From NCBI RefSeq assembly GCF_005239225.2, contig NC_133289.1, forward strand, positions 3,045,501-3,109,500: a stretch of 64,000 nucleotides of DNA, written 5' to 3'. Positions 1 to 13,600 of the stretch are shown one piece after another (position 1 is the stretch's first letter; every line of letters starts with the position of its first letter). A model generated the notes under the pieces. It was given only the letters and a program-made list of their open reading frames with translations, ran no database searches and was not told the DNA's origin. This stretch comes from Populus alba (lineage: Eukaryota > Streptophyta > Magnoliopsida > Malpighiales > Salicaceae). The translations under genes were made by a program, and so were the position numbers.

Positions 1-421
1 AACTTCAAGCAATACTGCTGTCCACCTTTGTTTAACAATTGAATGCAAAGTTAAAGCTGGATTTCGAACTTTCATTACTTATGTATACTTACAGACACTC
101 AATTACAGTTCAGTTTCTTTGAGTGAACATTGTCAAACTACGGAACCACACACACGCTGGCCACGTAGCCTTGTCCTCGTTTCTTGAGAGATGGCATCCC
201 TTACACCCCCTGGGTGGTTGTGTCCAAGTGAAAACAGGATTATGTTACCTCTACTCAATGATTAAACATTGCAACAAATATCCATCACTGTTTACAATCA
301 ACTTCAACATGCATAGGTTCACTCTTGAATTTTGACCTCAAATATGATCTAGCAAAGAGTTTCCAGTTTCATGACTAACAGGAGATAAACTTAAGCATTT
401 TAGTAACAGCAAACATAATAC

Positions 422-3400
422 CTCTTGAAGAGTTTCCCGTGCAAGATTTCCAGGGCACCATGTGTCTCGTCTCTTCCCCTGCAGAATGTAACGAAACTCC
501 GTAAGAACTACGTAAGGGGTTATTTTTTAACTCATTGTTGGTCTCTCATCAACAAAAAGTTTTGCAACCTTTTACAGCATCTGCACCACTAAAACAAAAA
601 TTGAACAAATAAATAAAGTAAATCAGACAATGATATCCAATCTAGGTCTCCATTCTCTAAGTCCTTTCTAAATGAGAAGCCCCTTCCTGTAAGCTAGTCT
701 TCCCTCGAATCTTTCCACCATAGAATCGAGAAATGTAGCTGCCTTGTGACAGACAATCCACTCTAAGTGTGAATGCAGTAAAAAGACAACATCCCAAAAA
801 ATTGGCCAGCCGCCTAGCTATTCACTCCATGGACTACAAGCAATTCACTCTAACTCGAATTCACGCAAATACGAAGAAAATATCAATAAAAAATTAGAAA
901 TAAAAACATATTTTGAGGAATCTCAACTGCTCCAAATTAGCGCCACAAATATGATCAAACCCATTTATGTGACCTTGGGAGTTGAGATCCTATCTGAAAA
1001 TAAAAAGGTGCACTAAACTCCATTACCAATGCAATTGACGAATTATTCTTAGTCTAGAAGAAAGTAACTAATCATCAACTTGTACTCCCCAAACTAATAC
1101 CTACCACCAATAATATCCACCATCCTACATTTTTTGCACAGAAATTATAGGAAGGCGCATCAAACATATGTTTTTGATGAATTATAAGGAAGTCATACAA
1201 ACCCTCTTATGTTGATCACGACTCTCATCCCGATTAGAGAACAACACCATTGAACTCAAGTTTTTAATTCTCTTAGCTTGCTCTTGCAAAACCTTCTCAC
1301 GTTCAACCTGAGCTCTCTTTTCCTCCTCCAATTCCAAAGCTATGCGCTCCCTCTCCAGTTCAGACTGCAAAAAATATTTTCAACATCTAAACACAAATCA
1401 TTCCATGCATATGAAAAAATTAATATCAAAAGCAAGATGATTGAACCTGTAATAATGTGTTTCGAAGATTGAGAATCTCCTTTCCTAGGTGTTCGGATTG
1501 AGAACCCTGGATTGAAATCAATAATAGTTAAAAGGTGAGCAACTTTCGAAAGTATGAAAAAATAACTGCACCTATCATGTTAAGGGGGCTAACCCGTAAT
1601 TTTTCCCGAAGCTCCTCAATCTCTTTCTTTTGACGCTTTAACAAGGCAGCATCTGTCAAAATCTAGCATGAAGAAAACATTGGTTACTCCTCCAAAAGAA
1701 AAGAAAAGAAATGACATCCAGAGACGATATGCTGGCATCAAAACATAAGCTCAAATTATGAAACACTTTAAAAGAGTTTTTGAACTTAGAAAGCATAAAA
1801 ATAAGTACAATACAGTTTAGTTAGTGCAAGAAAGCAAAAAAATACCTCATTCACATGTGCACAATTCGTGACACGCAACGCTCTGCTTGCAAACAGTAGA
1901 CTACTCTTTGTCTCGTCTGCATGAATCTACTATCAACAAACGTGATTAGCAGCATAAAAAACAGATGAAATCATAACACTTGAGCTTTTAACAATGTTAA
2001 CCAAGATAAATTTGAATGGCTACAGAATGTTACCTGTGCAAGAGTTATGTTGCATATTATAGCTGTATTTGCATTTCCACCCAAAGCGGGCTGCAAAATG
2101 CGTGTGAGTTTGCTATCTCTATATGGAACATGACCCCTAGATCAAATTGAATAATAAAAACAGTTAAAGTGCATGAAGTCATTAAAAAATAAAGATAGTC
2201 ACACAAATATAGAAAATACCCTTGGCTTTCTGCACCCTCACTCAATTTCTTAATGACAGTGCCAAGTGTCATTAAGCTTTTATTTATGTGTGAACCCTCT
2301 TTGAGCCGAACACCTTCTGCTCCAGTTTTTGCCGCCCGTTCAGAACCAGCAAGGTCCACCAAATTCTAGAAAAAAAAACATCCATACTAATTACCATAAC
2401 GACAACAGAAAGAAGCATAACCATCATAAAGATAAAAGGAAACACAATACACTGAATCACATACCAAAACCGATACACGTACAGCATCACATGAGTTGCT
2501 ACTGTCCTCATCCCCAGTCCTATCTCTACTCTCAATAATCTGTTCAATAATGAATATAAGGAAAATGATCGTATAAAACAAACAAAATCAGTGGGAGGAG
2601 AATTTGATCTTACCATACGGAAAATAGTGTGGGACCTACTACTATACAAGTTCATGTTTGTCTCTCCAATGTGCCTGTGAGCTAAAATTCGATGAAGAAA
2701 AGACAGAAACCAATTAATCATCAAAAAGCCAACGTAATAAAATGGTGGTTTCTAACAAAAATCCAAAAATATTAACTTTACGTCTAAAAATAACTTACAT
2801 TCTCCAAACTGCATAAGGTCGAGAACTTGTTGGGGAGAGGCAACTATTTCTTCACGCAATCCAGCTACATATATTCCTCTCTACGTACACAAAACAAAAA
2901 CAAATAGCTAGCAACAATCTTGGCAATATAGCACATAATCTCCAAGAAACAGAAATTTTGAGTACCTCTGTACTTTCATGAATTTGCAACTTTCGATGTT
3001 CGGGAGCCAATAAGTCATTAATATCTTCATTATATATCTCCATATAAGACATTCTCAACAGAAACTCCCGGTCCACATCCTAATTTACAAATTAAAGTCT
3101 CATCAAGTAAGAGTAAAAAAAATTCCTTGCAAAATTAAATATACATATCCAAACTTTTACTAAATTGTTAAAGCTATTTCAACAAATTATAATTATTATC
3201 GAGGATGCCAAGGTCTCACTCTCTTGTGTTTCACGAATGACCTTTCCGTGTCCTTGTGATTTCAACTCCATCAATACAATGCACAATCTTTTGCAGAGAT
3301 TAAAAGGGTCGTCTAGTTTGGCATTGTTATGAGTCAAAGTAAAACTTAATTTTGGAGGGACATGTGGCATCGATTGAATGGTTGTGGGTAATAAAGATGA

Positions 3401-4939
3401 TGTAACATGTGGCATTTGGTAAGATTATGTAGCTGCTACAACAAAATTGGTAACCTTGTATAAATAACTAGCTCGTTTATCATTTTAATCATCGAAGGAA
3501 ATGTAAAGCAGAATCGTTTCTTTGTCTTCCTTTGTAAATTACAACTTCTCTTCTTCCCTATAAACACTTAATTCTTGTTTATGTAAATTTTTACCATAAA
3601 AAAGGACCATAATCGCAGAAATCAAGAAACTGGAGGACTCGGTCCAGAATTTTAGAAAAGTAAATTCAGAATAGTCCTTGGTGTTACCACCCAAAATAAC
3701 CAGTTCTTTGAGAATAGAGTAAATGGATTGAATATTTAGGAGAAAAGTTAGTACTTGTTTGTAAGGGACTAATTTTGGGGTCTTACGGAATTCACAATCT
3801 TTTGTAGACGCTGTTAATCATTTGGGGGTAAATGGTGACGGTTATGTGGTATTTCACAAAATCATTATTATTGGATTTATGGAGTTAGAGTGCAAAAACA
3901 GTTTGGAGTACCAAATGATTCCACAATATTTTCAAGAAATTTGGGAAATAGTCTTGAGTTTTACCTAATCAAGCAGTTAATATGGGAACGGTAGCAAGCT
4001 ATAAATCTTTTGTCAATGGTGTTAATAGAGTGAATCAAATGGAAACTTTTAATCAAGATGGAAGTTAGAACATTTATGGAATTAGCAATAGTTTGTTGTC
4101 AAACTGCATGTCAAACTATTACTTTTGTTAATGGAAGTCAGAACATTTATGGAGTTAGAATAGAGAACCTTGTATACGTAGCTAGCTCGTTTATCATTTT
4201 AATCATCAAAGGCAATACAAAACAGAATTCTTTCTTTCTCTTCCTCTCCTCTCCATAAACACTTAAATTCTTCTCTATAAACTCCTAAAACATGTCCAGA
4301 AAGGAAAGGCTCACTGCCATCTAAAAGCTAATTAAAAATTTCAACATTAAACAAAACAATAAAATAAACCCAGAAAATTGTGTAAATCTCAATTAACATG
4401 CAACTAAAATTAGATTCAAATTAAAATTACCTGTTGTATTATATGAAACAAATCATGCACAGCAAGAGGAATCACGCCAGGCTCATTAGATGTCCCTCTC
4501 ATTGTATGCGTCTTTCCACTGTTAGTTTGTCCATAAGCAAATACAGTCCCTAAAAACCATAATTACACTCTTGAGTTAATCCAATTCACTAATTAAAATC
4601 TTAATTACTTTCAAAATTTACCGTTGAATCCACGAACGGCAGCAGTGACGATTTCTTTAGTTTTGGATCTATAAACCTCCTCAGTCTTACACGCTTCACC
4701 AAAAACACGATCTAAGCAGCAAAAAAAATTTAAAAATTAGCAAACCGGAGGTAAAACCTAAAAAAAATTTATTTAAAAAAAAATTCAAAAAAGTGGAATG
4801 TGAACTTGACAGCACCGAATTCGAATTTATTGGAGTAATTAGGGATGAAAATGGAGCTTCCGGAGATTCTCCATGGAGTAGATTTTGCGTCTTCTGCTGA
4901 TAATGGTCTTGCTCTGACGGCGACGTGGATTCTCTCCAT
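422..4939 (-). CDS. KIN7O: KIN-7O / CENP-E-like kinesin, N-terminal 450 codons (gene continues beyond left edge)
   Basis: Plus-end kinesin motor of the plant kinesin-7 (CENP-E-like) group, expected to act on microtubules in dividing cells. Exons (minus strand, 5' to 3'): 4939-4816, 4711-4622, 4549-4431, 3079-2966, 2880-2799, 2681-2614, 2539-2465, 2365-2220, 2136-2034, 1926-1846, 1662-1594, 1506-1447, 1364-1203, 478-422. All have GT/AG borders and they sum to 1,350 nt (450 codons). The protein starts [14 protein letters not shown]. The nucleotide-binding P-loop GQTNSGKTH is in exon 3, switch [12 protein letters not shown] in exons 6-7 and switch [10 protein letters not shown] in exon 8. A neck and coiled-coil-type stretch follows ([11 protein letters not shown], then [16 protein letters not shown]). 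The ATG at 4939 is the only in-frame start giving the canonical N-terminus. CENP-E-type kinesins usually exceed 1,000 residues, so most of the tail lies left of the window. Assignment to KIN-7O (Arabidopsis At3g10180) is from remembered family sequence. Confidence 0.93.
3080..4430. repeat. Kinesin intron 3 with LTR-like direct repeats
   Basis: This 1.35-kb intron is far longer than the gene's other motor-domain introns. Two diverged copies of one segment lie in it, about 3451-3575 and 4165-4280. Both begin with an 'aaccttgta' TATA-like stretch followed by 'tagctcgtttatcatttt', and both end in 'ataaacactta'. A shorter motif ('agaacatttatgga') repeats at 4067-4081 and 4140-4152. The spacing and the TATA-like core suggest the remains of a short non-autonomous LTR element in the intron. 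No protein-coding domain is visible between the copies. Confidence 0.45.
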
Positions 4940-7054
4940 TTTCGATTTTTGGAGAGAGGGAGGGAGTCAATAGTTGATGTTTGAAAATTTGAAAAGCCCT
5001 ATTTTTGGTGTGCCTGGGTTTTTTTCCCGCCTACGAGAGAGTCGTTTTTCATTGTTTGTGTCTTTATTAGATTGGTTTAGTCGGGCCTGGTTATGGAAAT
5101 GGGCTTTCTGATAGCTTACTTGATTTTATTTTACTGACTTTTTTTTTTAACTCTCTCTTGAAAACTATCAAGTTTATTTTTTATCAGGCGAGCTTGGTTG
5201 AATTTGGTTTAAATAAAAAAAATATCCAATCAAATTCATTATTTTTAAAGAATTTTCAATTTTGAACTAAACTGAATCAAATTGAACTGATTGATTTTAT
5301 TTTTATTTTATTTTATTTTTAATTTGTAAAATTGAATTAATTCATAACTCATATAATTAGGGCTTTTTTAGGTTTTTTTTAAGGTTTTGAGTTGGAAGAG
5401 AATGTAATTGAAATTGTGTTTTCTATAAAAATAAAAAAAAAATACTTAAAATATATATATATATATATATATTCCTATTGTTTTGATTTTTGATAAAAGG
5501 ATGTCAAAGGTAATTTTTCAAAAATAAAAAAATATTATTTTCATGCATTTTCAAGCGAAAAACATTTTGAATCATAACTGTTATCACATTTCCAAATATT
5601 CCATCAATGTGTTTGGGTCTTTAGCTTATATTGGACAATTATTTAATTGGTCAAAAAATAAAAATTGGAACTTTAATCTATAATGCAACTTTAATTATTT
5701 AATGGGGTAAAAATAAAAATTAAGAAATGCTCATTTAAATTAATATGAAATATGTGATTGGTATTATGGTGTAATGTGTGTTTTTAAAAGTATTTTTTGT
5801 TTAAAAATATATTAAAATATTTTTTTAGATTTTTTTTTATATAAACACATTAAAATTATAAAAAAATAAAAATAAATAAAATCACAAAAATAGCAATGAC
5901 AGCTCTGAAATCTTGTTTATTTTTGTGATTCAAAAGTGTTTTTTGAAAAAATCAAAGATATATATTATTTATTTTCTTTTGAGTTTTTTTTTATTTTCTA
6001 ATTATTTTAATATATTAATATTAAAATAAATTTTAAAAACTAAAAAAATATTATCTCAATAAAATTTCAAATAAAATTTATTTTATAAAATAGTCGTTAA
6101 ATAGTACCAAACACGTTATCCGTCAAATTAACCCAGCTCCTGCGAGTGTTGTCTGAACCTTCTGAACTTGAACCAATAGCCTTTGCATGCACTGCTAAAA
6201 TGTGCCAAGTAGAAGTTTTGCACCTTTTTACATGTCCAAGTTTTGCAAATAATACAATTTCCTTTGGTTACGGGGGCTTCAGGATACAAATAATTAAATA
6301 TTTTTACTTATTTTATCATAATAATTTATCTTGTCAGTCAATAAATTAACTAATTATCTCATAATTATACTAGTTACTAATATAATTGTGCAATTATAAT
6401 TCAAAAGGTATATTGTTATCTTCAAAAAGGAAATAGATTCACTCAATGCATTGTTAAAAATAACAATTAATCTTTGTTATAATCTAGCCAATTCCTTCAC
6501 AACTATAACAAATACTAACAATCAGGTAATTATGAACTATATTTACCTATATTGAATTGTAAATATTTCAGAAGGACCACAGCAAGCAGGTCTGCTGCAA
6601 AACAACCCGTGAATTACTGTGCTGATCCTTTCCAGGGATATCGAGTTCTGGGCTTCAATTGTAAGATTTGTCAGTATGGTTTTTCTCTTTTCTCTAGATT
6701 GATGAACTAAAGAAAAAAATTAGCAGAGAACCCTACGTTCCATGCAAACGGACCACTAAAAAGTACGAACAACCGTCAAGAACATACCATGTATTGTCTG
6801 CATACCATCAAAAAGAAAAGAAACAGGTTGTCTGCATAAGAAAACTTGCAATATAGAAGCGAGATTTACAAGAGATGACCGATTACTTGACAAGGAAACG
6901 GCTGTATTCTCATCTTACATTAGTTACTACCCTCACTTGTCCTTCTACAGGCCACAGCAGAAGAGAACACTATGCACAAACTCTTCTTAAAAGTCTAGGT
7001 AAACCTTTTACATATAGAGAGCCTCTTAAAGATTGTTACACAAGAAAAAATCTC
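4940..7054. other. Intergenic: kinesin promoter side, AT-rich repeat debris, HAD-gene 3' flank
   Basis: Between the kinesin start and the HAD-gene stop. 4940-5030 is the kinesin 5' leader/promoter side. 5140-6120 is strongly AT-rich, with an (AT)n run at 5450-5471 and degenerate copies of the dispersed MITE-like family (about 5755-6118, ending 'accaaacacgttat'). 6140-6350 and 6540-6720 are less AT-rich, but I cannot join their short open frames to any family. No gene is supported. Confidence 0.6.
5755..6118. repeat. Degenerate AT-rich MITE-like repeat
   Basis: AT-rich stretch starting with 'gtgtgtttttaaaagtatt' and closing with 'taccaaacacgttat'. The closing motif resembles the inner TIR of the intact element at 13775-13985. 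Exact borders and target duplication cannot be recognised. Confidence 0.35.
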
Positions 7055-7084
7055 TCAAACGGGCACTCCTATCCTCTGCGCAAC
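7055..7084 (-). other. 30-nt terminal coding exon of the HAD-like gene
   Basis: The acceptor 'ttatgcag' is followed by nine codons (VAQRIGVPV) and TGA. It joins in phase 0 to '...SFEE' at 7607 across a 522-nt intron. The resulting C-terminus matches my memory of related plant proteins, which supports the exon. Confidence 0.8.
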
Positions 7085-10000
7085 CTGCATAAGCGAAATC
7101 AAAGCGATCATTCTTACTTCTGGCAAGGGTAATTACAAACAATGATGATCATGACGGTGATAATTGTAATGTCTACAAGTCATGGTATTTAGTGTGTAAT
7201 GACTGTCTCGTGCAAAAAACCATGGCAAACTGCAACCTGGATCCTATTTACAGCAAACCGAACCCATAACAGCTGGCTGACATGCTAACTACAGCCAGAA
7301 AATAGTCACCTCTAGAAACGAACATATACTTTGCATGTCAGGTCACAATCCCCATAAAGATGTTGACATGTTATGTCAAATTTTAGCAAAAGCAATTTGA
7401 GAATAAACAGGCTGGTTTCCAATTTCAATGCAGATACAACAATCCTAGCTGCAGTTTGTGAACACATCTCCATGCAAGTTTACAAGAGCTTTAGTGATCA
7501 AATACAGTCATGAGATTTGAAACATTAAGGATTCCAAGAAATATTAATGTGATCTCTTCCCCACCCTCAGTTTTCACCTAGTTCTATATTGATTATTGAA
7601 GCCTACCTCCTCAAAGGAGTGGACGTCACTTCCCCAAAGCCAAGCATCACAGCCTGCATCCCTTGCACCCCATATATCATTCCTACGATCATCGCCTACA
7701 TGCACAACATCTTCTGGTTTTACTTCCAACAACTCACAAGCTTTTAGAAATATTGTTGGATTTGGCTTCTCCGCTGCAACCTGATTAGAGAAAGAGAGCA
7801 GAATGATTGCCAATACCAAGGAACTTTATCCTTTTTTAATTTATTTTTGTCATATGAAAAGATTCTTAATATCATAAGAATATCACCAAATGCTATGCAC
7901 TTCATGCATATGATCAATTCTGAATGCAACAAAAATGAAACAAAACTCAGTCATTTAAAGTTTGGACGTTAAATTTATCTTCCAACAAATCAAATTCTCT
8001 TTACTTTAGTTTGGATAGTAATATGGAAAAAACCTTATGCAGACTACAGACCTTTCAATTCTTTGAAAATAACTACGAGACAAGAAAGCAATTCTACAAA
8101 TTTGGAGCAGCTTTAGTTTCTCTGTTTCCGAGTTTCTTAAGAACAAGAGTAATGACTACTGTAGACCAACCTGTACAGATCTATTAGTATTTGATATACA
8201 GATGAAAAATTAAAGCCCGTACACCATTTCATGTAATTTTTTTTTCTCATTTTAGATATATTTCAAAGAGAGAGGAAATGAGAATAATTCAATGCATGTC
8301 TCTGTGTATGTGATTTTCTTACTTCAGCTGAAACTGCCACGGCATCAAACCAGTGATCACAGTTTAAAGCCCGCAAGAGAGGTCTAAGACGAGTGTCAAA
8401 GTTTGACACAACAGCCAATTTTACACCCGCTTTTCTGATGGCCTCAAACACTTTCTCAGCATCCGGATCACAGAGGTGCCAGGCCTGAAAAAAACAGCAG
8501 ATGAAAGTTGTAGCCAGAATAACAAATGAATTACAAAGGTAAGAATTTTTCTATGCTCAAACAATCTACCGTACCTTTTTAGTGGTATAGTAGCTATAAA
8601 GCTCTTCAAAGTACCGAGCATCTGAGCAGCCAGTGGAAGAACTGACTATAAACTGCCAGAAGGGTCTCCCATCATTTACATATCTGCGATAAAATATTAA
8701 AAAATAAATATCAAGCTGATGACCACAAGAAAAACAAATTCTTGCCAAACATGGCATACAAGTGCAAGATAATTTTTGACAGACATATAATCCATGCGTG
8801 ACCATTGGCCTTTTTCATGTAGACAATATGTCTTTGCACATTGTACCTAGGAAGATTAGGATTAGAAGCCAAATTGTCATTAGTGGACCCTCAGAAGAAG
8901 AAAAAACTGATAATATCAGAATAATGACAGGAAATTCAACAACTTTTACAAAGTAGCATGCTTGGAATGTGTGGGAATCTAGGAGATACAATATACAACC
9001 ATGCTATATGTAAAGAACATTAAAATGGAACTGATTCTTTTCCATGTGCTAATATTTCTATTCATGCTTTTAGTTTGCTTCCTGGAATCGCTGAGATTCC
9101 CTGGAGCACATTCTTAGAAATCATTCCAGCATCCATTTAAGGATTTTAAATTGTTTAACAGTCCAATCTGTCCATATCGCATCAAATACTCTTTTGAAAC
9201 ATGCCCTGCACATTGAAAAAGTGAAAACAGGCCCATGCCTAATATGATACCATTACCAACCATAAATCTAAGCAAATTTGCAAAAGATCTTAGCACAATT
9301 ACCATGGTTTGTCTACTAGAATCATCTGTGGGGACATTAGAAGCAGTTGCAGCTGCAGTTTCAAGAACTTGCATGTAATAATTCTAGATTTCTTACACAT
9401 GATGAATCTGGTATCATGTATCTGTCAAGCAGAAAGAAGTTTACTAAAGAAGCCAACTTGCTGGCAGCGTTATTTAACTCATTCCTAAGAAAAGGGATGA
9501 AGACACAGTACGAGCCATTATAGCAATACAACCTAACAAAACGACTTAATAATTTCTTTGCTACCACTATTATTGCTACTCCAACAGTCCGGAAAGGCAA
9601 TAGATGCAAGAATAGTAATCTTTTAAGAAAATCCACAAGTTCTAGTACATGGATTCCAGCGAGGAAATCATAAACTAATTCCATCTAAATGCGAAAAGTA
9701 AAAAAGGGAGCAGACCTGAGACGAGATCGGCCCCAAGGCTGCCCATAAGCCCATCGGTATCTGTTTAATATCTCATCCTCAGAGTACTCCACTCCATACT
9801 TCTCTCCAATCTGTCTATATATCTACAACAACAAAACAACAATTTATCACTCCATTCATATCAAAATTAGTTTACAAATATACAAGAGAACCAAAAAAAA
9901 GAAAATGTTAAATACCACCCGGAATAATTTATCCAGACATGTAAACAAACTATACAAAGCGAAAGGCATAAATTATTCACCGTGCATATTTATACAGGGA

Positions 10001-10621
10001 AGAGTTACATACAGAATCCATGAATGAAACAAACTCAGACTCCCCTAATCTACACACAGATCTTTCAGCTCTAATATAACGAGAGATGGGAGCTTTTGAT
10101 TTAAGCTAGAAGCTGATTTCACTGATAACACAAGCTCTCGAAACACCACCCAAAATCTTCCTGAGAAATGTTGAGAATGACTTAACTAATCAACTACAAA
10201 ATTCAGAGCCCGGCATATTAACAAAATCACTAGCAAAAAACAAAATTTAACACAAACATCACCACTTGGAAACCTCATAACACAATCCACACAACCAAAA
10301 CACCCTAAGCCCGGAAATCAAAACACGCAAAATCACAGTTTAGAGACACACACACACACACGTTAGTACCTGAGCCATGGGCTGTGAGGGAACAACAAGA
10401 GTACCAACAGCATCAACAAGCAAAGCTCTATGTGAAATATCACCGTATAGAGACTTCCTATAATCCTCATAATCCTTCACCGCTGTAGATGCAGATGTTG
10501 AATACTTGGCCAACCCATTAAAAGAAGAACCGGATCCCATTACCTTCAAAGGTTTGTTGTTAACATTATTAATGAAGAATCTTGAAAGAACCCTTGTTAG
10601 TTTTGTTCCTGCTGTTGCCAT
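7055..10621 (-). CDS. HAD-superfamily hydrolase-like protein (HDHD3/At2g41250-like), six exons
   Basis: Haloacid-dehalogenase-fold protein. Exons: 10621-10370, 9822-9716, 8683-8575, 8484-8323, 7780-7607, 7084-7055; total 834 nt, 277 residues. The N-terminus is Arg/Ser-rich and acid-poor (MATAGTKLTRVLSRFFINN), which could be a mitochondrial or plastid transit peptide. HAD motif I is LLVDAVGTLV (about residue 67), motif II AVVSNFD, motif III the lysine of AEKPNP, motif IV GDDRRNDIWGARDAG. In motif I the usual second aspartate (DxD) is valine, so phosphatase chemistry may be altered. The last exon is only 30 nt and encodes VAQRIGVPV plus stop. Reading through its donor at 7606/7605 instead gives an unrelated tail ending at 7574. 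The substrate is unknown. Family identification is firm; the specific orthologue is remembered. Confidence 0.88.
10322..10361. repeat. (CA)n microsatellite just downstream of the exon 1 donor
   Basis: A short run of cacacacacaca at about 10347-10361, beside the first donor of the HAD-like gene. Confidence 0.7.
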
Positions 10622-13600
10622 TTCTGTCTTAGTTTTGTTAGTACTGTGATCTTTGTAGCTACATTTATGGTGGCTTTGGTTCTTCGTGCTTTTGGGTTCT
10701 CAAGTGGCAAGAGCAGGCTTTTAGAAAGCAGAAACCGGGTACCTGAAAGAAAAAGAGTGTCGGATAATTTGGGAGATTGTGATAGTGGGCTTGTAGGGAC
10801 TAGTATATTACGGTTTTGCCATTTTATGGATATTGGATAGTAACATAGTGAATATCAATAAGCTGGCTTAAGGTATATATAAGCTGGTACACAAAATAAA
10901 ATATCAAGGAATAAAGTGATTTTGAGTGCTAAACTTGAATGTTTGATTTTTAATTTATTCAAAAATATTTCCTATTTTTATATATAATAAAGTGTCTAAG
11001 TGGATATATGTTGATTGCATAAATATTCTATAAAAAACAACATAATTTATTGCACCTGGTTTGTTCACCAGCTTTGATCTCTAAGATATATAAAAAAAAA
11101 AATTACATGTGTGTGGGTGTTTTTAAATTTATTTAAATTTAAAAATATTATTTTCTTTTTTGCAAATAGAATATGTACGGAAAAACTCATTTATTTACTT
11201 GTTAAGGTAACAATTCATTAATGACATCATTTTTAAATATTATATTAGAGGTTGATGTTCATGTCAACCCTGGATAAACATATTAATATTAAATTAAAAT
11301 GCATCTTATTTTGTGGAATAAAATAAAAAAACCATATAAGTTGATATAATATTTTATTTTGTGTATTGACTTATCTTTTTGAATTTTAGCGATCATTTAT
11401 AAAATTTATTTGTTTTTATATTTTAAAAGTATTTTTTAAAAGATATATTTTAAATTAATATTTTTTATATTTTTATATTATTTTAATATGCTAATATCAT
11501 AATTATTTTTTAAAAAATATTATTTTTAATTTATATATTTAAACAACACCGCATAGCAGATAAGATAAGATAAAAGGAAGGTTCCTGCTTTTTCTCCTTC
11601 ATGATGAGAAGAGAAAAATCAAGGTAGTATGGATTTTTGCCATCTTAATTTCTCTTTTTGAAAAGTATTTTTAACATTCACCCATCTATGAAACATGTGC
11701 GAGGATGCAAGCACTGGATCATATGGTCCCTAAATCAAAATTGAGATGATAATTAAAAATTATCACATCAACGGATGAAATATATTACCAAATTAATAAT
11801 ATTCATGAATCAATCATTGAACTCAAAATCTAAATTAAAAAAATATTATCATTCGTGATAATTTGATACAAAGTAATTTCTAAAATATTTTTTAATTAAA
11901 AAATTCATTTTTTTTATATTTCTTGATAGTTTTAACATGTATATTTTTAATATATTTTTGATTAAAAGAAATTAAGAAATCACTATATACGTCATTATAT
12001 TACCAAGCTGGGAAGCAAGCCCTACAGAAGCCATGATGTGGCATGCAATGATGGTAGTTAAACACCACGTCACCAAATTCTAGCATTGCCCATCTTCAAC
12101 ACAAAGTGGGGCCACAAGTGGGCCCCCTTTTCCCATGTCATCACTCATATTCTTACCATCACAGTGGGCCCACTTTTGTTATCCTTCGGCTCCAGGTGAC
12201 AAAATGATCGATGCAAGCGACATGACAAGTCTAGTGATCTTTAGCAATTCATTTATGATCGATGTTTACATATTTGTTTAAAATATTTTTCAACTCAACC
12301 CTACAAGTCAAGATAAATATATATTTGTTAATATTTAACAAATGTTTATATATTTGTTTAAAAAAATTGAATATATAGGTGGAAATACAGATGAAATTAT
12401 TGGAGCAAAAGGCGACAGGGGATTTACAAAATATAGGAAATTCTCAAAAAGAAAAGTACAAGAACCCTTTCTTGTAAATTTCGTTGTAATTTTTCAAACA
12501 CGTCATGGAACTGTTAACGTTGACATAACGTTGGTCTTGTCGCTATGGACGTGCCTCACAGGGTAGTGGAAGTGTACTGAGTTATTCTCATTAAATGAAA
12601 AATGTTTTACATTATTCATTAAATAACTGGTCATCTGCTTGACTTTAAGGAGAGATGAGGAAAAACAATCCATCAATATATCGATTAATAAATAAATTAT
12701 CTGTCAAAACTCACCCAAAAAACTGATTTAACTTATCACGCATAAAAATAATTCAAGGATTGAAAAAAGTTTGCTAAGAAAAAGGTAAAAAGGAAATGAA
12801 GATAAATTTCATTGTATATCAAGACTGAGGAATAAAAAAGTAATTTGTATTGTTGTTTTTTATTTAAAAATATATTAAAATAATTTTATTTTTTATATTA
12901 ACCTATTAAAACAATTTAAAAATATTAAAAAATTAATTTTAAAAAAACCGGCCGCAAAAACAAACAATTTGTTATTAAAGTCGAGGTTGCAGCGGCGGTC
13001 TCGACTCCATTAAAAATATTTTGGAAGTTGAGATTTCATCGCAGGTAATCTAAAACATGGTCTAAGAATTAACGTTAACCATTAAGAAAAAAGAATTCAA
13101 GAATCTGCACCTTTCCTCCTTTCTTCTCTGCCTTGCATCAACCTAGTTAATTCATTTTCGATTATATATACGAATCTTATTATATACAAGATCCAATGTC
13201 ACTGTTTTTATTGAGATAAAACACTGAAATCTGTACTCACAAACGATAGGAAAAATCAAAACTACACCTTAAAGTGATCGTTTATGCAGAGCATTGTCAG
13301 CCACACGAAGGCAGCTTGAAGCACAAACCACAGGTTCTCAGTTGGTGGTTATATATAGTTTTCGAAGGAAAAGCAAGAATCCGATGGAGGAGCCATTTTC
13401 GACCACAAAAGGCCGTGTTCAAGATTAGGTTTTGACATGAAGATAAACACCAGGACTGTGTCCAGAGCCAGGAGCGAGCCCACAACCTTGAAATCGATGC
13501 CTGTCAAGAGACCATACAGTGATGGGTGGGTGGCCTAGCTTGACTGGAGGAAGGATATGTTGGATTCTAGACCACATCTGTGTGTTTATGATCTTGACAG

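Noticed and set aside
6146..7132. Open frames 6146-6349 and 6875-7132 on the plus strand
   Set aside because: No recognisable family. The second overlaps the last exon and 3' flank of the minus-strand HAD gene.
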